Shown: positions 1-6,141, counted from the first letter of the stretch. The stretch: 6,338 nt of DNA from Desulfobacterales bacterium (GCA_022013615.1 JAKLQB010000741.1:1-6338); one strand, 5' to 3'. Notes: generated from the sequence alone by a model not told the origin. Made by a program: numbers and translations.

Positions 1-1274
1 GCCTTTTCATAACCGGGCAGATCTACAGAGAGGTTTTCATCCCGGGCCACATCCTCCACAATATCCACAGAAAGGCCATATGTATCGTAGAGCTTAAAGG
101 CCAAGTCACCGGGGATGGTGTCTCTTCCTTTGGTCTTCAGTTTATCAATCTCTTCATTTAGGACCTTCACACTGTATTGGAAGGTGTCCGCAAATCGCCT
201 TTCTTCATTACTCACTATCCCTTCAATGAGGCCCTTTGACTGGACAATTTCCCCGTAATCCCTGCCCATCATTTCGATCACTTTGCTGCAAATGATGTGG
301 AGAAAAGCATCTTTCAGGCCAAGGACCTGCCCGAATCGAATAGCCCTTCGGATAATGCGTCTTAAGACATAGCCCCGGCCTTCATTGGAGGGCATGATCC
401 CGTCCCCTATCAGGAACGTGGCTGCGCGGGCATGGTCAGAAATGACGCGGAAAGATACATCCTGTTTATTGTCCTCACCATACCGCTTTTCGCAGAGGTC
501 CTCTGTCCGGGAGATAAGGCCTCTGAACAGATCGGTATCGTAATTGGAAGTCACCCCTTGAACCACTGCTGTCAAACGCTCCAGTCCCATACCCGTGTCG
601 ATGTTCGGTTTCGGGAGTGGGGAGAGCTTGCCATCGGCACTTCTATCAAATTGTGTGAATACCAGGTTCCAGATTTCCAGGTAACGATCACAGTCGCACC
701 CTGGCGCGCAATCCGGTCGGCCGCAGCTCAAAGACTCGCCCTGGTCAATCAATATCTCAGAGCATGGACCGCATGGACCGGTATCGCCCATGGTCCAGAA
801 GTTGTCTTTCTCGCCCAGACGGACGATTCTCTCCGGGGGAATACCTATTTTGCCCTCCCATATTCTGTAAGCCTCATGATCGTCCCGGTACACGGAGACA
901 TACAAGAGGTCTGCGGGCAATTTATAGCCTTCCGTCAAAAGTTCCCATGCCCATTCTATGGCCTCTTCCTTGAAGTAATCCCCGAAGGAAAAATTCCCAA
1001 GCATTTCAAAGAAGGTATGGTGTCGGGGCGTGTAGCCCACATTTTCAAGATCATTGTGTTTTCCCCCTGCACGTACGCACTTCTGTGAATCAGCCGCTCT
1101 GGTGTAGCCTCTCTTCTCCTCTCCAAGAAAGAGCCTCTTGAAAGGCGCCATCCCTGAATTAATAAAAAGCAGGGAGGGATCATCCAGCGGGACCAGTGAA
1201 GAACTTTCTACAATCTCGTGTCCATGTGACTTGAAGTAGTCAAGAAACTTTTGTCGTATTTCTCTAAAATTCAT
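1..1274 (-). CDS. alaS: Alanine--tRNA ligase (AlaRS), N-terminal half, cut by the window edge
   Basis: AlaRS charges tRNA-Ala with alanine in the cytoplasm. The frame stays open from the start to position 1, giving 424 full codons of a protein that usually has about 870-880; the editing and C-terminal domains lie outside. Visible class II landmarks, numbered from the start at 1274: [19 protein letters not shown] (84-102), [18 protein letters not shown] (157-174), the motif 3 region TGMGLERL (227-234), and the tRNA-recognition region beginning [22 protein letters not shown] (280-301, key residues D280, H281, R299-G300). A Cys-rich insert, [15 protein letters not shown], spans 184-198. I chose ATG 1274 because GGA (complement of 1282-1284) lies 7 nt upstream; an in-frame ATG at 1286, adding four residues (MDTT) and starting 5 nt after the recA stop, is the alternative but lacks a good Shine-Dalgarno. 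No frameshift is seen. The short gap to recA implies co-transcription. Confidence 0.97.
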   Translation of the reverse strand, partial: MNFREIRQKFLDYFKSHGHEIVESSSLVPLDDPSLLFINSGMAPFKRLFLGEEKRGYTRAADSQKCVRAGGKHNDLENVGYTPRHHTFFEMLGNFSFGDYFKEEAIEWAWELLTEGYKLPADLLYVSVYRDDHEAYRIWEGKIGIPPERIVRLGEKDNFWTMGDTGPCGPCSEILIDQGESLSCGRPDCAPGCDCDRYLEIWNLVFTQFDRSADGKLSPLPKPNIDTGMGLERLTAVVQGVTSNYDTDLFRGLISRTEDLCEKRYGEDNKQDVSFRVISDHARAATFLIGDGIMPSNEGRGYVLRRIIRRAIRFGQVLGLKDAFLHIICSKVIEMMGRDYGEIVQSKGLIEGIVSNEERRFADTFQYSVKVLNEEIDKLKTKGRDTIPGDLAFKLYDTYGLSVDIVEDVARDENLSVDLPGYEK

Positions 1275-1291
1275 TGTCGTATCCATATAAT

Positions 1292-2332
1292 TTACTTGTC
1301 GACCTTTTTCTCCTTCTTGGTGTCAATCTCTTCCTTTATCTTTACAATTCCCGACTTTTCTATGACAAGCTGTCTGATTTTGTCCCTGATATCTGTGTTT
1401 TCCGCCAAAAAGCGTTTAACATTTTGCCGGCCCTGACCAATCCTTTCTTCGCCAAAGGAGAACCAGGCCCCGTTTTTCTCCACAATCCCCAGGGAAACAC
1501 CCAGGTCAAGGATATCACCCTCCTTGGAGATCCCGTGCCCATAAAGGAGATCAAACTCCGCTTCCTTGAACGGGGGCGCAATTTTATTTTTGACTACTTT
1601 TACCCTGGTCCGGTTTCCCACCACCTCGTCTCCTTCTTTGATGGCTCCGATCCGCCTGATATCCAGCCGTAGCGTAGCATAGAACTTCAAGGCATTGCCG
1701 CCAGTCGTGGTTTCCGGGTTACCGAACATGACACCAATTTTCATACGTATCTGGTTAATGAATATGACACATGTTTTTGATTTGCTGATGGCTGCCGTAA
1801 GCTTCCTTAGTGCCTGGGACATGAGCCTGGCCTGCAACCCCATATGGTGGTCACCCATATCCCCCTCAATCTCAGCCCTGGGCACAAGGGCGGCTACAGA
1901 ATCAACGATCAGGACATCGATGCCGCCGCTTCTCACAAGGATCTCCACAATATCAAGTGCCTGTTCGCCGGTATCAGGCTGGGATACCAACAGGCTATCC
2001 ACTTCCACCCCGAGCTTCCTGGCGTAACCCACGTCAAGGGCATGCTCGGCATCCACAAAGGCCACCATCCCGCCCTTTGCCTGGGCCTCGGCAGCAATAT
2101 GAAGGGCTAAAGTGGTCTTTCCTGAGGATTCGGGCCCGAAAACCTCCAAAACCCTTCCCCTTGGGACACCACCAATGCCAAGCGCTATATCCAACGCGAG
2201 GGACCCTGTAGAAATAGCCGGTATGTCGATGACCCTCTCCTCCCCCATCTTCATGATGGAACCCCTACCAAATTGTTTCTCTATCTGAGAAATGGCCTGT
2301 TCCACGGCTCTTTCTCTATCCATACTATCCAT
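1292..2332 (-). CDS. recA: Recombinase RecA, complete (346 aa)
   Basis: RecA forms ATP-dependent filaments on single-stranded DNA, catalyses strand exchange in recombinational repair, and stimulates LexA self-cleavage in the SOS response. All core elements are present: Walker A GPESSGKT (66-73), Walker B VLIVDS (140-145), the stretch after it containing [20 protein letters not shown] (158-177), loop L2 region from [10 protein letters not shown] to [12 protein letters not shown] (191-216), and the C-terminal domain. Length is normal. The open frame could extend to a TTG at 2353, but a near-perfect AGGGAGG (complement of 2341-2347) lies 8 nt before ATG 2332, so 2332 is the start; another ATG at 2323 also exists (MDRERAV). 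The C-terminus is lysine-rich ([11 protein letters not shown], 336-346) rather than the acidic tail of E. coli RecA. Downstream, alaS follows directly with no recX. Confidence 0.99.
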   Translation of the reverse strand: MDSMDRERAVEQAISQIEKQFGRGSIMKMGEERVIDIPAISTGSLALDIALGIGGVPRGRVLEVFGPESSGKTTLALHIAAEAQAKGGMVAFVDAEHALDVGYARKLGVEVDSLLVSQPDTGEQALDIVEILVRSGGIDVLIVDSVAALVPRAEIEGDMGDHHMGLQARLMSQALRKLTAAISKSKTCVIFINQIRMKIGVMFGNPETTTGGNALKFYATLRLDIRRIGAIKEGDEVVGNRTRVKVVKNKIAPPFKEAEFDLLYGHGISKEGDILDLGVSLGIVEKNGAWFSFGEERIGQGRQNVKRFLAENTDIRDKIRQLVIEKSGIVKIKEEIDTKKEKKVDK

Positions 2333-2340
2333 AGGTTTTG

Positions 2341-2347
2341 CCTCCCT
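2341..2347 (-). promoter_or_regulatory. recA ribosome binding site (decides the start)
   Basis: On the minus strand this reads AGGGAGG, 8 nt before ATG 2332. It falls inside the longer open frame that begins with TTG at 2353, so that extension would be translated through its own Shine-Dalgarno. This supports the shorter RecA. Confidence 0.85.
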
Positions 2348-2355
2348 AAACAAGT

Positions 2356-2367
2356 GCGCTAAAGCGC
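2356..2367. repeat. Perfect palindromic element GCGCT-AA-AGCGC in the recA leader
   Basis: Two 5-bp arms (GCGCT / AGCGC) flank two bases, about 9 nt upstream of the recA Shine-Dalgarno. The two-base centre is too tight for a good RNA hairpin unless the inner pairs open. It is therefore either a protein-binding site or a weak leader hairpin with a GCG/CGC stem. No T-run follows on the minus strand, so it is not an intrinsic terminator. Confidence 0.5.
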
Positions 2368-2373
2368 CTAAAA

Positions 2374-2396
2374 TGACTAAAGTTAACTAAAGTTAA
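2374..2396 (-). promoter_or_regulatory. Candidate recA operator: tandem 10-bp repeat with inverted repeat TTAAC-N4-GTTAA
   Basis: On the plus strand CTAAAGTTAA occurs twice back to back (2377-2386 and 2387-2396). The second copy with its left flank forms the perfect inverted repeat TTAAC-TAAA-GTTAA (2383-2396); an imperfect version starts at 2374 (TGAC-TAAA-GTTAA). The site is 42-64 nt before the recA start. LexA boxes upstream of recA are short dyads whose sequence varies between bacterial groups, so a LexA-type operator is the natural guess. The motif is not the E. coli CTGT-N8-ACAG or Bacillus GAAC-N4-GTTC box. Assignment to LexA is inference. Confidence 0.45.
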
Positions 2397-2443
2397 TGAG
2401 TCGCTTCGCTCCATCCGTTTAAAATCCACAAATTCTTCAATCC

Positions 2444-3019
2444 CTAAATTTTTCCAATCAGCGGCCATGCCTTCAACTCAGAGTATACAGCGCCGCCTGG
2501 CTTCAAGTCACTTTTAAATAAAGCCAGTTCTTTAAGGGTACACACCGGACTGGTCAGATCCTGATACTTTAACAGAAGGTCATCAAGATGGGTCCCGGGC
2601 TTCGCACCCTTCCGAAATCTTCCGATGGTCAGGTGAGGTCTAAATGGCCGCTTCTCCTGTTTGATCCCAAAGGGCTTCAGGTGCTTTTGCAATGTATCTC
2701 TGAAACAGGACATCCGGTCAAGATCCCCCTCCATGCCGGTCCACAAAACCCTCGGATTCCGTCTGCTGGAAAATACTCCGGCACCCTTGAGTGAAATAGC
2801 AAAAGGGCCATATAGCTGGCAAACCTTTTCTGCTGCCTCACCAATCGGCTCAACATGCCCCACAGGCACATTACCCATAAAAACCATAGTAAGGTGAATG
2901 TTACCCGCTTTGACCCATCGCACATCCAGGGAAGTTTTTCTCATCTCCTGTGAAATATGAGAAAGGGTTTTTTTGATCTCAGGAGGCAGCTCAAATGCCA
3001 GGAAGGAACGGATTTCCAT
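2444..3019 (-). CDS. thpR: RNA 2',3'-cyclic phosphodiesterase, 2H phosphoesterase family (191 aa)
   Basis: Members of this LigT/2H family hydrolyse RNA 2',3'-cyclic phosphate ends to 2'-phosphates, and the E. coli protein can join tRNA halves through a 2'-5' bond in vitro. The two signature tetrapeptides are present: H42-L-T-M45 (within NIHLTMVFMGN) and H129-L-T-I132 (within PFRPHLTIGR), as expected for the two catalytic His-x-Thr-x motifs. The usual opening RSFLAFELP (4-12) and the VLWTG strand (91-95) are also seen. Length of 191 is typical. The start is ATG 3019, with AGAAGG (complement of 3027-3032) 7 nt upstream. Both start and RBS lie inside the end of cinA, a 29-nt overlap that suggests translational coupling. 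Its physiological substrate here is unknown. Placement next to recA and cinA suggests co-expression rather than a proven role in DNA repair. Confidence 0.95.
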   Translation of the reverse strand: MEIRSFLAFELPPEIKKTLSHISQEMRKTSLDVRWVKAGNIHLTMVFMGNVPVGHVEPIGEAAEKVCQLYGPFAISLKGAGVFSSRRNPRVLWTGMEGDLDRMSCFRDTLQKHLKPFGIKQEKRPFRPHLTIGRFRKGAKPGTHLDDLLLKYQDLTSPVCTLKELALFKSDLKPGGAVYSELKAWPLIGKI

Positions 3020-4250
3020 TTAGATACCTTCTCACCCAGTCCAGGGCCATCATTGAGGAATTCAATTTGACCTGCACCCTGTTGCCCCAGAAGCGGTATT
3101 CCCTTGAAAAAGTTTTTTCCCTCGCTGCCAGCCCAACATGGACTGTTCCCACTGGTTTTTGTCTGGTGCCCCCGTCAGGCCCGGCAATGCCCGTAACCGC
3201 AAGGCCCAAATCCGTTTTGATCCGGTCCTTCACACCGCGGGCCATCTCCTCCACCGTCCTTTCACTGACCGCCCCGTGTGTCTCAAGTGTCCTGGGGTCT
3301 ACGCGGAGAAGATCGACCTTGGATTGATTGCTGTATACAACTACCCCACCATGGAAGTAGCTGGAACTGCCCGGCACATTCGTCAGCCTGTGCCCGATCA
3401 GTCCTCCAGTACACGATTCAGCAACCGATATGGACAGGTTTTTCTCCAGCAGTAAATGCCCAACCACCTCTTCCATATTTTGATCGCCAGCGGCAAAGAT
3501 ATAGGATCCCACAAGGCGCCTTACTTCCATTTCAACTCTGTCCAGTTCTTTTGTAACTGTTGGCTCGTCCTGCCCCCGCAGGCTGATAGTAATGTGGTTC
3601 TCGGGAAAACGGGGGTAAAATCCAAAAACGATATTTCCTGTTTTCCCCTGTATCTTCTTGAAAATCTCGGCGATGCCGGGCTCATTAAGCCCGTACAACT
3701 TTAAAATCCGTTGCCTCATTATGGGAAGAGTCTTGTAGCGACTCAATATCTCAGGGAGTACAATCTTGTCCATGAGATAGCGCATTTGATCCGGCACCCC
3801 GGGCAGAAAATAAAGGTGCACCTCCTTTTCTATGAGGGAAAAGCCGCAGGCAGTGCCTTCAGGATTCAGCATCCTCGAACCTTCGGGCATCCACGCCATC
3901 TTCTCGAGAGAGGACGTAATCTTGATTTTCCTTGCCCTGGCGTGATCCTTTATTTGTTTTAACATCTGTTGATCAAGGCAAAGTGGCCTGTTCAAAGCCT
4001 GGGCCACGATCTCGTTGGTTATGTCATCATCGGTGGAGCCGAGACCACCGGTTACAATTACAAAACGGGATGCCTCCACAGCCCTTTTGAGGGCATCGGA
4101 GACCATCTTGTGGTCATCCCCTACAGATGTAATCCGGGTCACCCTCAATCCCGAAGCCGTTAGTCTCCCTGCAGCATACCATGAATTCAGATCAAGTGTC
4201 CTGCCGGAAGAAAGTTCATTGCCTATGGTGATAATCTCGCCGTACATCAT
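2991..4250 (-). CDS. cinA: CinA family protein: MoaB/MogA-like domain fused to nicotinamide-nucleotide amidase (419 aa)
   Basis: CinA proteins combine an N-terminal molybdopterin-binding-like domain (COG1058), which in studied members has ADP-ribose pyrophosphatase activity, with a C-terminal PncC domain that deamidates NMN to NaMN in pyridine-nucleotide recycling. The N-terminal part shows GNELSSGRTLDLNS (10-23), TGGLGSTDDDIT (67-78), MPEGSRMLNPEGTACGF (121-137) and LPGVPDQM (149-156). The C-terminal part shows AESCTGG (277-283, with the presumed nucleophile Ser279), GSSSYFHGGVVVYSNQSK (294-311) and VTGIAGPDGGT (352-362). The family name comes from competence/damage induction and co-transcription with recA in some Gram-positives. 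Consensus GLGPT is GLGST here and GTAPGF is GTACGF. The start has two consecutive ATGs (4250, 4247) with only GAG just upstream, so it is uncertain by one codon. It lies 45 nt after pgpA and overlaps thpR. Confidence 0.96.
   Translation of the reverse strand: MMYGEIITIGNELSSGRTLDLNSWYAAGRLTASGLRVTRITSVGDDHKMVSDALKRAVEASRFVIVTGGLGSTDDDITNEIVAQALNRPLCLDQQMLKQIKDHARARKIKITSSLEKMAWMPEGSRMLNPEGTACGFSLIEKEVHLYFLPGVPDQMRYLMDKIVLPEILSRYKTLPIMRQRILKLYGLNEPGIAEIFKKIQGKTGNIVFGFYPRFPENHITISLRGQDEPTVTKELDRVEMEVRRLVGSYIFAAGDQNMEEVVGHLLLEKNLSISVAESCTGGLIGHRLTNVPGSSSYFHGGVVVYSNQSKVDLLRVDPRTLETHGAVSERTVEEMARGVKDRIKTDLGLAVTGIAGPDGGTRQKPVGTVHVGLAAREKTFSREYRFWGNRVQVKLNSSMMALDWVRRYLNGNPFLPGI
3027..3032 (-). promoter_or_regulatory. 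thpR ribosome binding site inside the cinA coding end
   Basis: Minus-strand AGAAGG lies 7 nt before ATG 3019 and is part of the cinA codons for Val-Arg-Arg-Tyr near its C-terminus. Ribosomes finishing cinA pass over it, consistent with translational coupling. Confidence 0.7.
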
Positions 4251-4295
4251 CTCTATCAGTATATATGGATCAAGATCTTAATGAATGCCTTCCAA

Positions 4296-4805
4296 TTATT
4301 TAACAAAAAACAGGATCAGCCTGACACATAAATGGGCATAAATACCTGCCACCAGGTCATCCATGACGATGCCCAGGCCACCCCTGAGCTTTTCCGCCTG
4401 TTTTATGGGACAGGGCTTAAAAATATCGAAAACCCGGAACAAAACAAAGCCTAACCCTAAGGTCAACCAGGAGAGGGGCAAAAGGAACATGGTCAGTAAA
4501 AAGCCCGCTACCTCGTCAATCACCACCTCTGAAGGGTCGCCATTGCCAAGCAACTCCTGGCTCCGGTCCGAGGTCCAGATGGCGACTGCTACCACCATGG
4601 CGATGATAAAAACGCCGGGGACGGTTCCAAGACAGGCCAGGCCAAATACGAGGGGAACAGCGCCTAATGTCCCAAAGGTTCCCGGGGCCACCGGCAGAAG
4701 GCCTGTGCCAAACCAGGTGGATAATGTTAAGGAGATCTTTCCGGAAAAATCAGCTTTCCTGAAAATGCTCCATATTGTAAATTTATCAGATTGAGATTTT
4801 GACAT
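4296..4805 (-). CDS. pgpA: Phosphatidylglycerophosphatase A (169 aa)
   Basis: PgpA is an inner-membrane phosphatase that converts phosphatidylglycerol phosphate to phosphatidylglycerol, the last step of that phospholipid's synthesis. Family signatures are clear: GTGLLPVAPGTFGTL (33-47), DPSEVVIDEVAG (90-101) with the conserved acidic D97-E98, FRVFDIFKPCPI (123-134) and GGLGIVMDDLVAGIYA (142-157) with paired Asp149-Asp150. Hydrophobic segments at about 48-78, 99-122 and 150-168 fit a small multi-span membrane protein. Length is typical. The start is ATG 4805; the frame can begin one codon earlier at TTG 4808. Neither has a recognisable Shine-Dalgarno, so initiation may depend on coupling to larC, whose stop is 30 nt upstream. 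The hydrophilic first 20 residues are not conserved in my recollection, so a slightly later start cannot be excluded. Confidence 0.95.
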   Translation of the reverse strand: MSKSQSDKFTIWSIFRKADFSGKISLTLSTWFGTGLLPVAPGTFGTLGAVPLVFGLACLGTVPGVFIIAMVVAVAIWTSDRSQELLGNGDPSEVVIDEVAGFLLTMFLLPLSWLTLGLGFVLFRVFDIFKPCPIKQAEKLRGGLGIVMDDLVAGIYAHLCVRLILFFVK

Positions 4806-4835
4806 CAAGCAGGTATTGGTGCGTCGGATCTATTC

Positions 4836-6005
4836 TCATTTTCCTTTGTTTAACCCTATCACCCAGTAAAAGATCTCCCTCAGGGGGCGATTGGTTTTCA
4901 ATGCGACCTCACGACAGGCCTCATATTCCGGTAGAAAAAAGGGTGATCCGTCTCTTTCAAGGACCTTCTTGACCTTGATGTTACCCCAGGGGCTCTCAAC
5001 TTCTGCCACAGAGCGTTGCAGTACCATACGCTGGGTGTATCGGAATCGAATGCCCAGGGTGCTGCTCTCCCTGAAAAAGATCTCCATCAACATATCCTTT
5101 TGATCAGGACGGCCCATGACCTGGATCTGGATCCCAGGTCGATTTTTTTTCATCTGAACAGGACAGAAAACCACATCCAAAGCCCCGGCATCAAACAGCC
5201 GGTCCATAAGAAATCCCAGCCACTCAGGGCTTGTGTCGTCTATATTTGCCTCAAGTATAACAACGGTATCTACCTGGCCCTCAGTCTGCATATTCCCGAT
5301 GAGAATCCGAACCAGGTTGGGCCTATCTGACAGATCTCTTTTTCCCACCCCATATCCGATCTTCTCTACCACCATGGGAGGCATGGGTCCAAAAGAAGTG
5401 GCAAGCTCTTTCACCAGGGCAGCTCCGGTTGGGGTCACCATTTCATGATACGTCCCCGAATCATAGACCGGAACGCCCTCAAGGAGGGCAGTGGTGGCAG
5501 GCGCCGGAATCGGTATCTTGCCGTGTGCAGTCTCTACAAAGCCAGAACCAAGAGGGAGGGGAGACACAAAAAGCGAAGTGACCCCTAAACGTTCAAGACC
5601 GTACACAGTTCCGACTATATCAATGATCGAATCCACGGCACCAACCTCGTGGAAATGAACTTCCTCTGGCGGCTTGTTATGGATTTTTCCTTCCACACTG
5701 GCAAGCTCTTCAAATATTCTGATACTTTTGTCCTTAACCCCACTGCTCAAGTTTCCCTTCCGTATGATATTCCTGATGACTTCCAGGTTCCGCGGAGCCT
5801 GTTCCTGCCCTTCCGTTTTGACCACAAACCGCGTCCCGAAGATCTGGCTTCGCGCCTCCTGCTTCATTTCCAGATGAAAACTATCGAACGGGAGGGCCTG
5901 AATTTTTTTATCCAAGTCTTCGAAGGAAAGGCCCGCATCCAGCAGGGCACCTATAAACATATCCCCGCTAATACCAGAGAAACAGTCGAGGTAGGCTATT
6001 TTCAT
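4836..6005 (-). CDS. larC: Nickel pincer cofactor biosynthesis protein LarC (389 aa)
   Basis: LarC is the CTP-dependent nickel insertase (cyclometallase) that completes the nickel-pincer nucleotide cofactor of lactate racemase and related LarA-type enzymes; it belongs to the former DUF111 family. Visible motifs: YLDCFSGISGDM (5-16), EEVHFHEVGAVDSIIDIVG (114-132), HGKIPIPAPAT (161-171), TPTGAALV (191-198) and IGYGVGKRDL (216-225) in the LarC1 part; ANIDDTSPEWLG (253-264), FCPVQMKKNRPG (280-291) and ESSTLGIR (313-320) in the LarC2 catalytic part. It is one uninterrupted frame, unlike the frameshift-dependent larC of Lactobacillus plantarum. The open frame extends to 6059, but GGAG 7 nt before ATG 6005 and the conserved MKIAYLDCFSG beginning fix the start. 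The His-rich loop common in this family is replaced by EGQEQAPRN (65-73). LarA, LarB and LarE are not in this window. Confidence 0.96.
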   Translation of the reverse strand: MKIAYLDCFSGISGDMFIGALLDAGLSFEDLDKKIQALPFDSFHLEMKQEARSQIFGTRFVVKTEGQEQAPRNLEVIRNIIRKGNLSSGVKDKSIRIFEELASVEGKIHNKPPEEVHFHEVGAVDSIIDIVGTVYGLERLGVTSLFVSPLPLGSGFVETAHGKIPIPAPATTALLEGVPVYDSGTYHEMVTPTGAALVKELATSFGPMPPMVVEKIGYGVGKRDLSDRPNLVRILIGNMQTEGQVDTVVILEANIDDTSPEWLGFLMDRLFDAGALDVVFCPVQMKKNRPGIQIQVMGRPDQKDMLMEIFFRESSTLGIRFRYTQRMVLQRSVAEVESPWGNIKVKKVLERDGSPFFLPEYEACREVALKTNRPLREIFYWVIGLNKGK

Positions 6006-6012
6006 ATAACGG

Positions 6013-6017
6013 CTCCG
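6013..6017 (-). promoter_or_regulatory. larC ribosome binding site (decides the start)
   Basis: Minus-strand CGGAG, with 7 nt between GGAG and ATG 6005. It sits inside the longer frame starting at 6059, so the 18-residue upstream extension (which also overlaps the terminator-like hairpin) is not credible. Confidence 0.75.
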
Positions 6018-6036
6018 TGTAAAAGACAGAAACCAC

Positions 6037-6061
6037 AAAAAACCCTGCCGAACAGGCAAGG
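6037..6061 (-). terminator. Rho-independent terminator-like hairpin in the larC leader
   Basis: Read on the minus strand: arm CCTTGCC (6061-6055), loop TGTTC, arm GGCAGGG (6049-6043), then TTTTTT (6042-6037). The stem is seven pairs including one T-G wobble, and the U-run follows immediately. On the plus strand the 3' side lacks a T-run, so it works only in the minus direction. It ends about 31 nt before the larC start. It may end transcription of an upstream gene outside the window or act as an attenuator of larC. Confidence 0.75.
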
Positions 6062-6062
6062 C

Positions 6063-6071
6063 ATTCTATCA
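6063..6071 (-). promoter_or_regulatory. Extended -10 promoter candidate for larC (TGA-TAGAAT)
   Basis: TAGAAT differs from TATAAT at one position and has the TG of an extended -10 element. No good -35 exists 17 nt upstream (GTAAAA at 6091-6086). Predicted initiation near 6056 would fall inside the first arm of the terminator-like hairpin, so transcripts from here would lack most of that arm and escape termination. Confidence 0.45.
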
Positions 6072-6084
6072 GAACATTTTGATT

Positions 6085-6113
6085 TTTTTACCAAAACATC
6101 CTTTTGATGTCAA
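6085..6113 (-). promoter_or_regulatory. Sigma-70-like promoter candidate (TTGACA-17-TAAAAA)
   Basis: A perfect TTGACA (complement of 6108-6113) is followed after 17 nt by TAAAAA (complement of 6085-6090, four of six consensus bases). Predicted initiation is near 6078, giving a leader of about 70 nt that begins some 17 nt before the hairpin at 6037-6061. AT-rich surroundings raise the chance that the -10 match is accidental. Confidence 0.45.
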
Positions 6114-6119
6114 TAAGGG

Positions 6120-6141
6120 AAAAGCCCAGTGTGTCAGGGCT
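6120..6141 (-). terminator. Weak hairpin followed by TTTT (possible upstream-gene terminator)
   Basis: On the minus strand AGCCC (6141-6137), a 9-nt loop, GGGCT (6127-6123), then TTT. The five-pair stem is GC-rich, but the loop is long and the T-run short. It could be the remnant or end of a transcription unit entering from beyond the window. Confidence 0.3.

Larger units (their letters stand above)
2333..2443. other. thpR-recA intergenic region (recA control region)
   Basis: This 111-nt stretch is the only gap over 50 nt within the cluster and probably holds a recA-specific promoter. It contains the recA RBS, the GCGC palindrome and the TTAAC repeats listed separately. CTAAA starts at 2346, 2359, 2368, 2377 and 2387, spacings of 13, 9, 9 and 10 nt, near one helical turn. 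I could not find a convincing -35/-10 pair with 16-18 nt spacing, so promoter position is open. Confidence 0.6.

Noticed and set aside
432..1088. 218-codon plus-strand open frame
   Set aside because: It is antisense to the well-conserved AlaRS coding frame, has no recognisable domain, and its length is explained by codon bias of alaS.
1274..1672. 132-codon plus-strand open frame
   Set aside because: Fully antisense to the 3' part of recA, with no domain and no ribosome binding site that I can see.
2333..2353. N-terminal extension of RecA from TTG 2353
   Set aside because: It would encode the AGGGAGG Shine-Dalgarno of ATG 2332 as codons, and RecA proteins start near the MDRERAV position.
4251..4295. 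GGAAGG site in the pgpA-cinA gap as evidence for a longer CinA
   Set aside because: It lies about 40 nt before the cinA ATG, and an in-frame TAA separates it from cinA.
4363..4794. 143-codon plus-strand open frame
   Set aside because: Antisense to pgpA; low-complexity composition reflecting the hydrophobic codons of the opposite strand.
6006..6059. 18-residue N-terminal extension of LarC
   Set aside because: It crosses the terminator-like hairpin and the GGAG site; LarC proteins begin at the MKIAYLDCFSG segment.
5649..6107. 152-codon plus-strand open frame
   Set aside because: Antisense to the start of larC and its leader; no family features.
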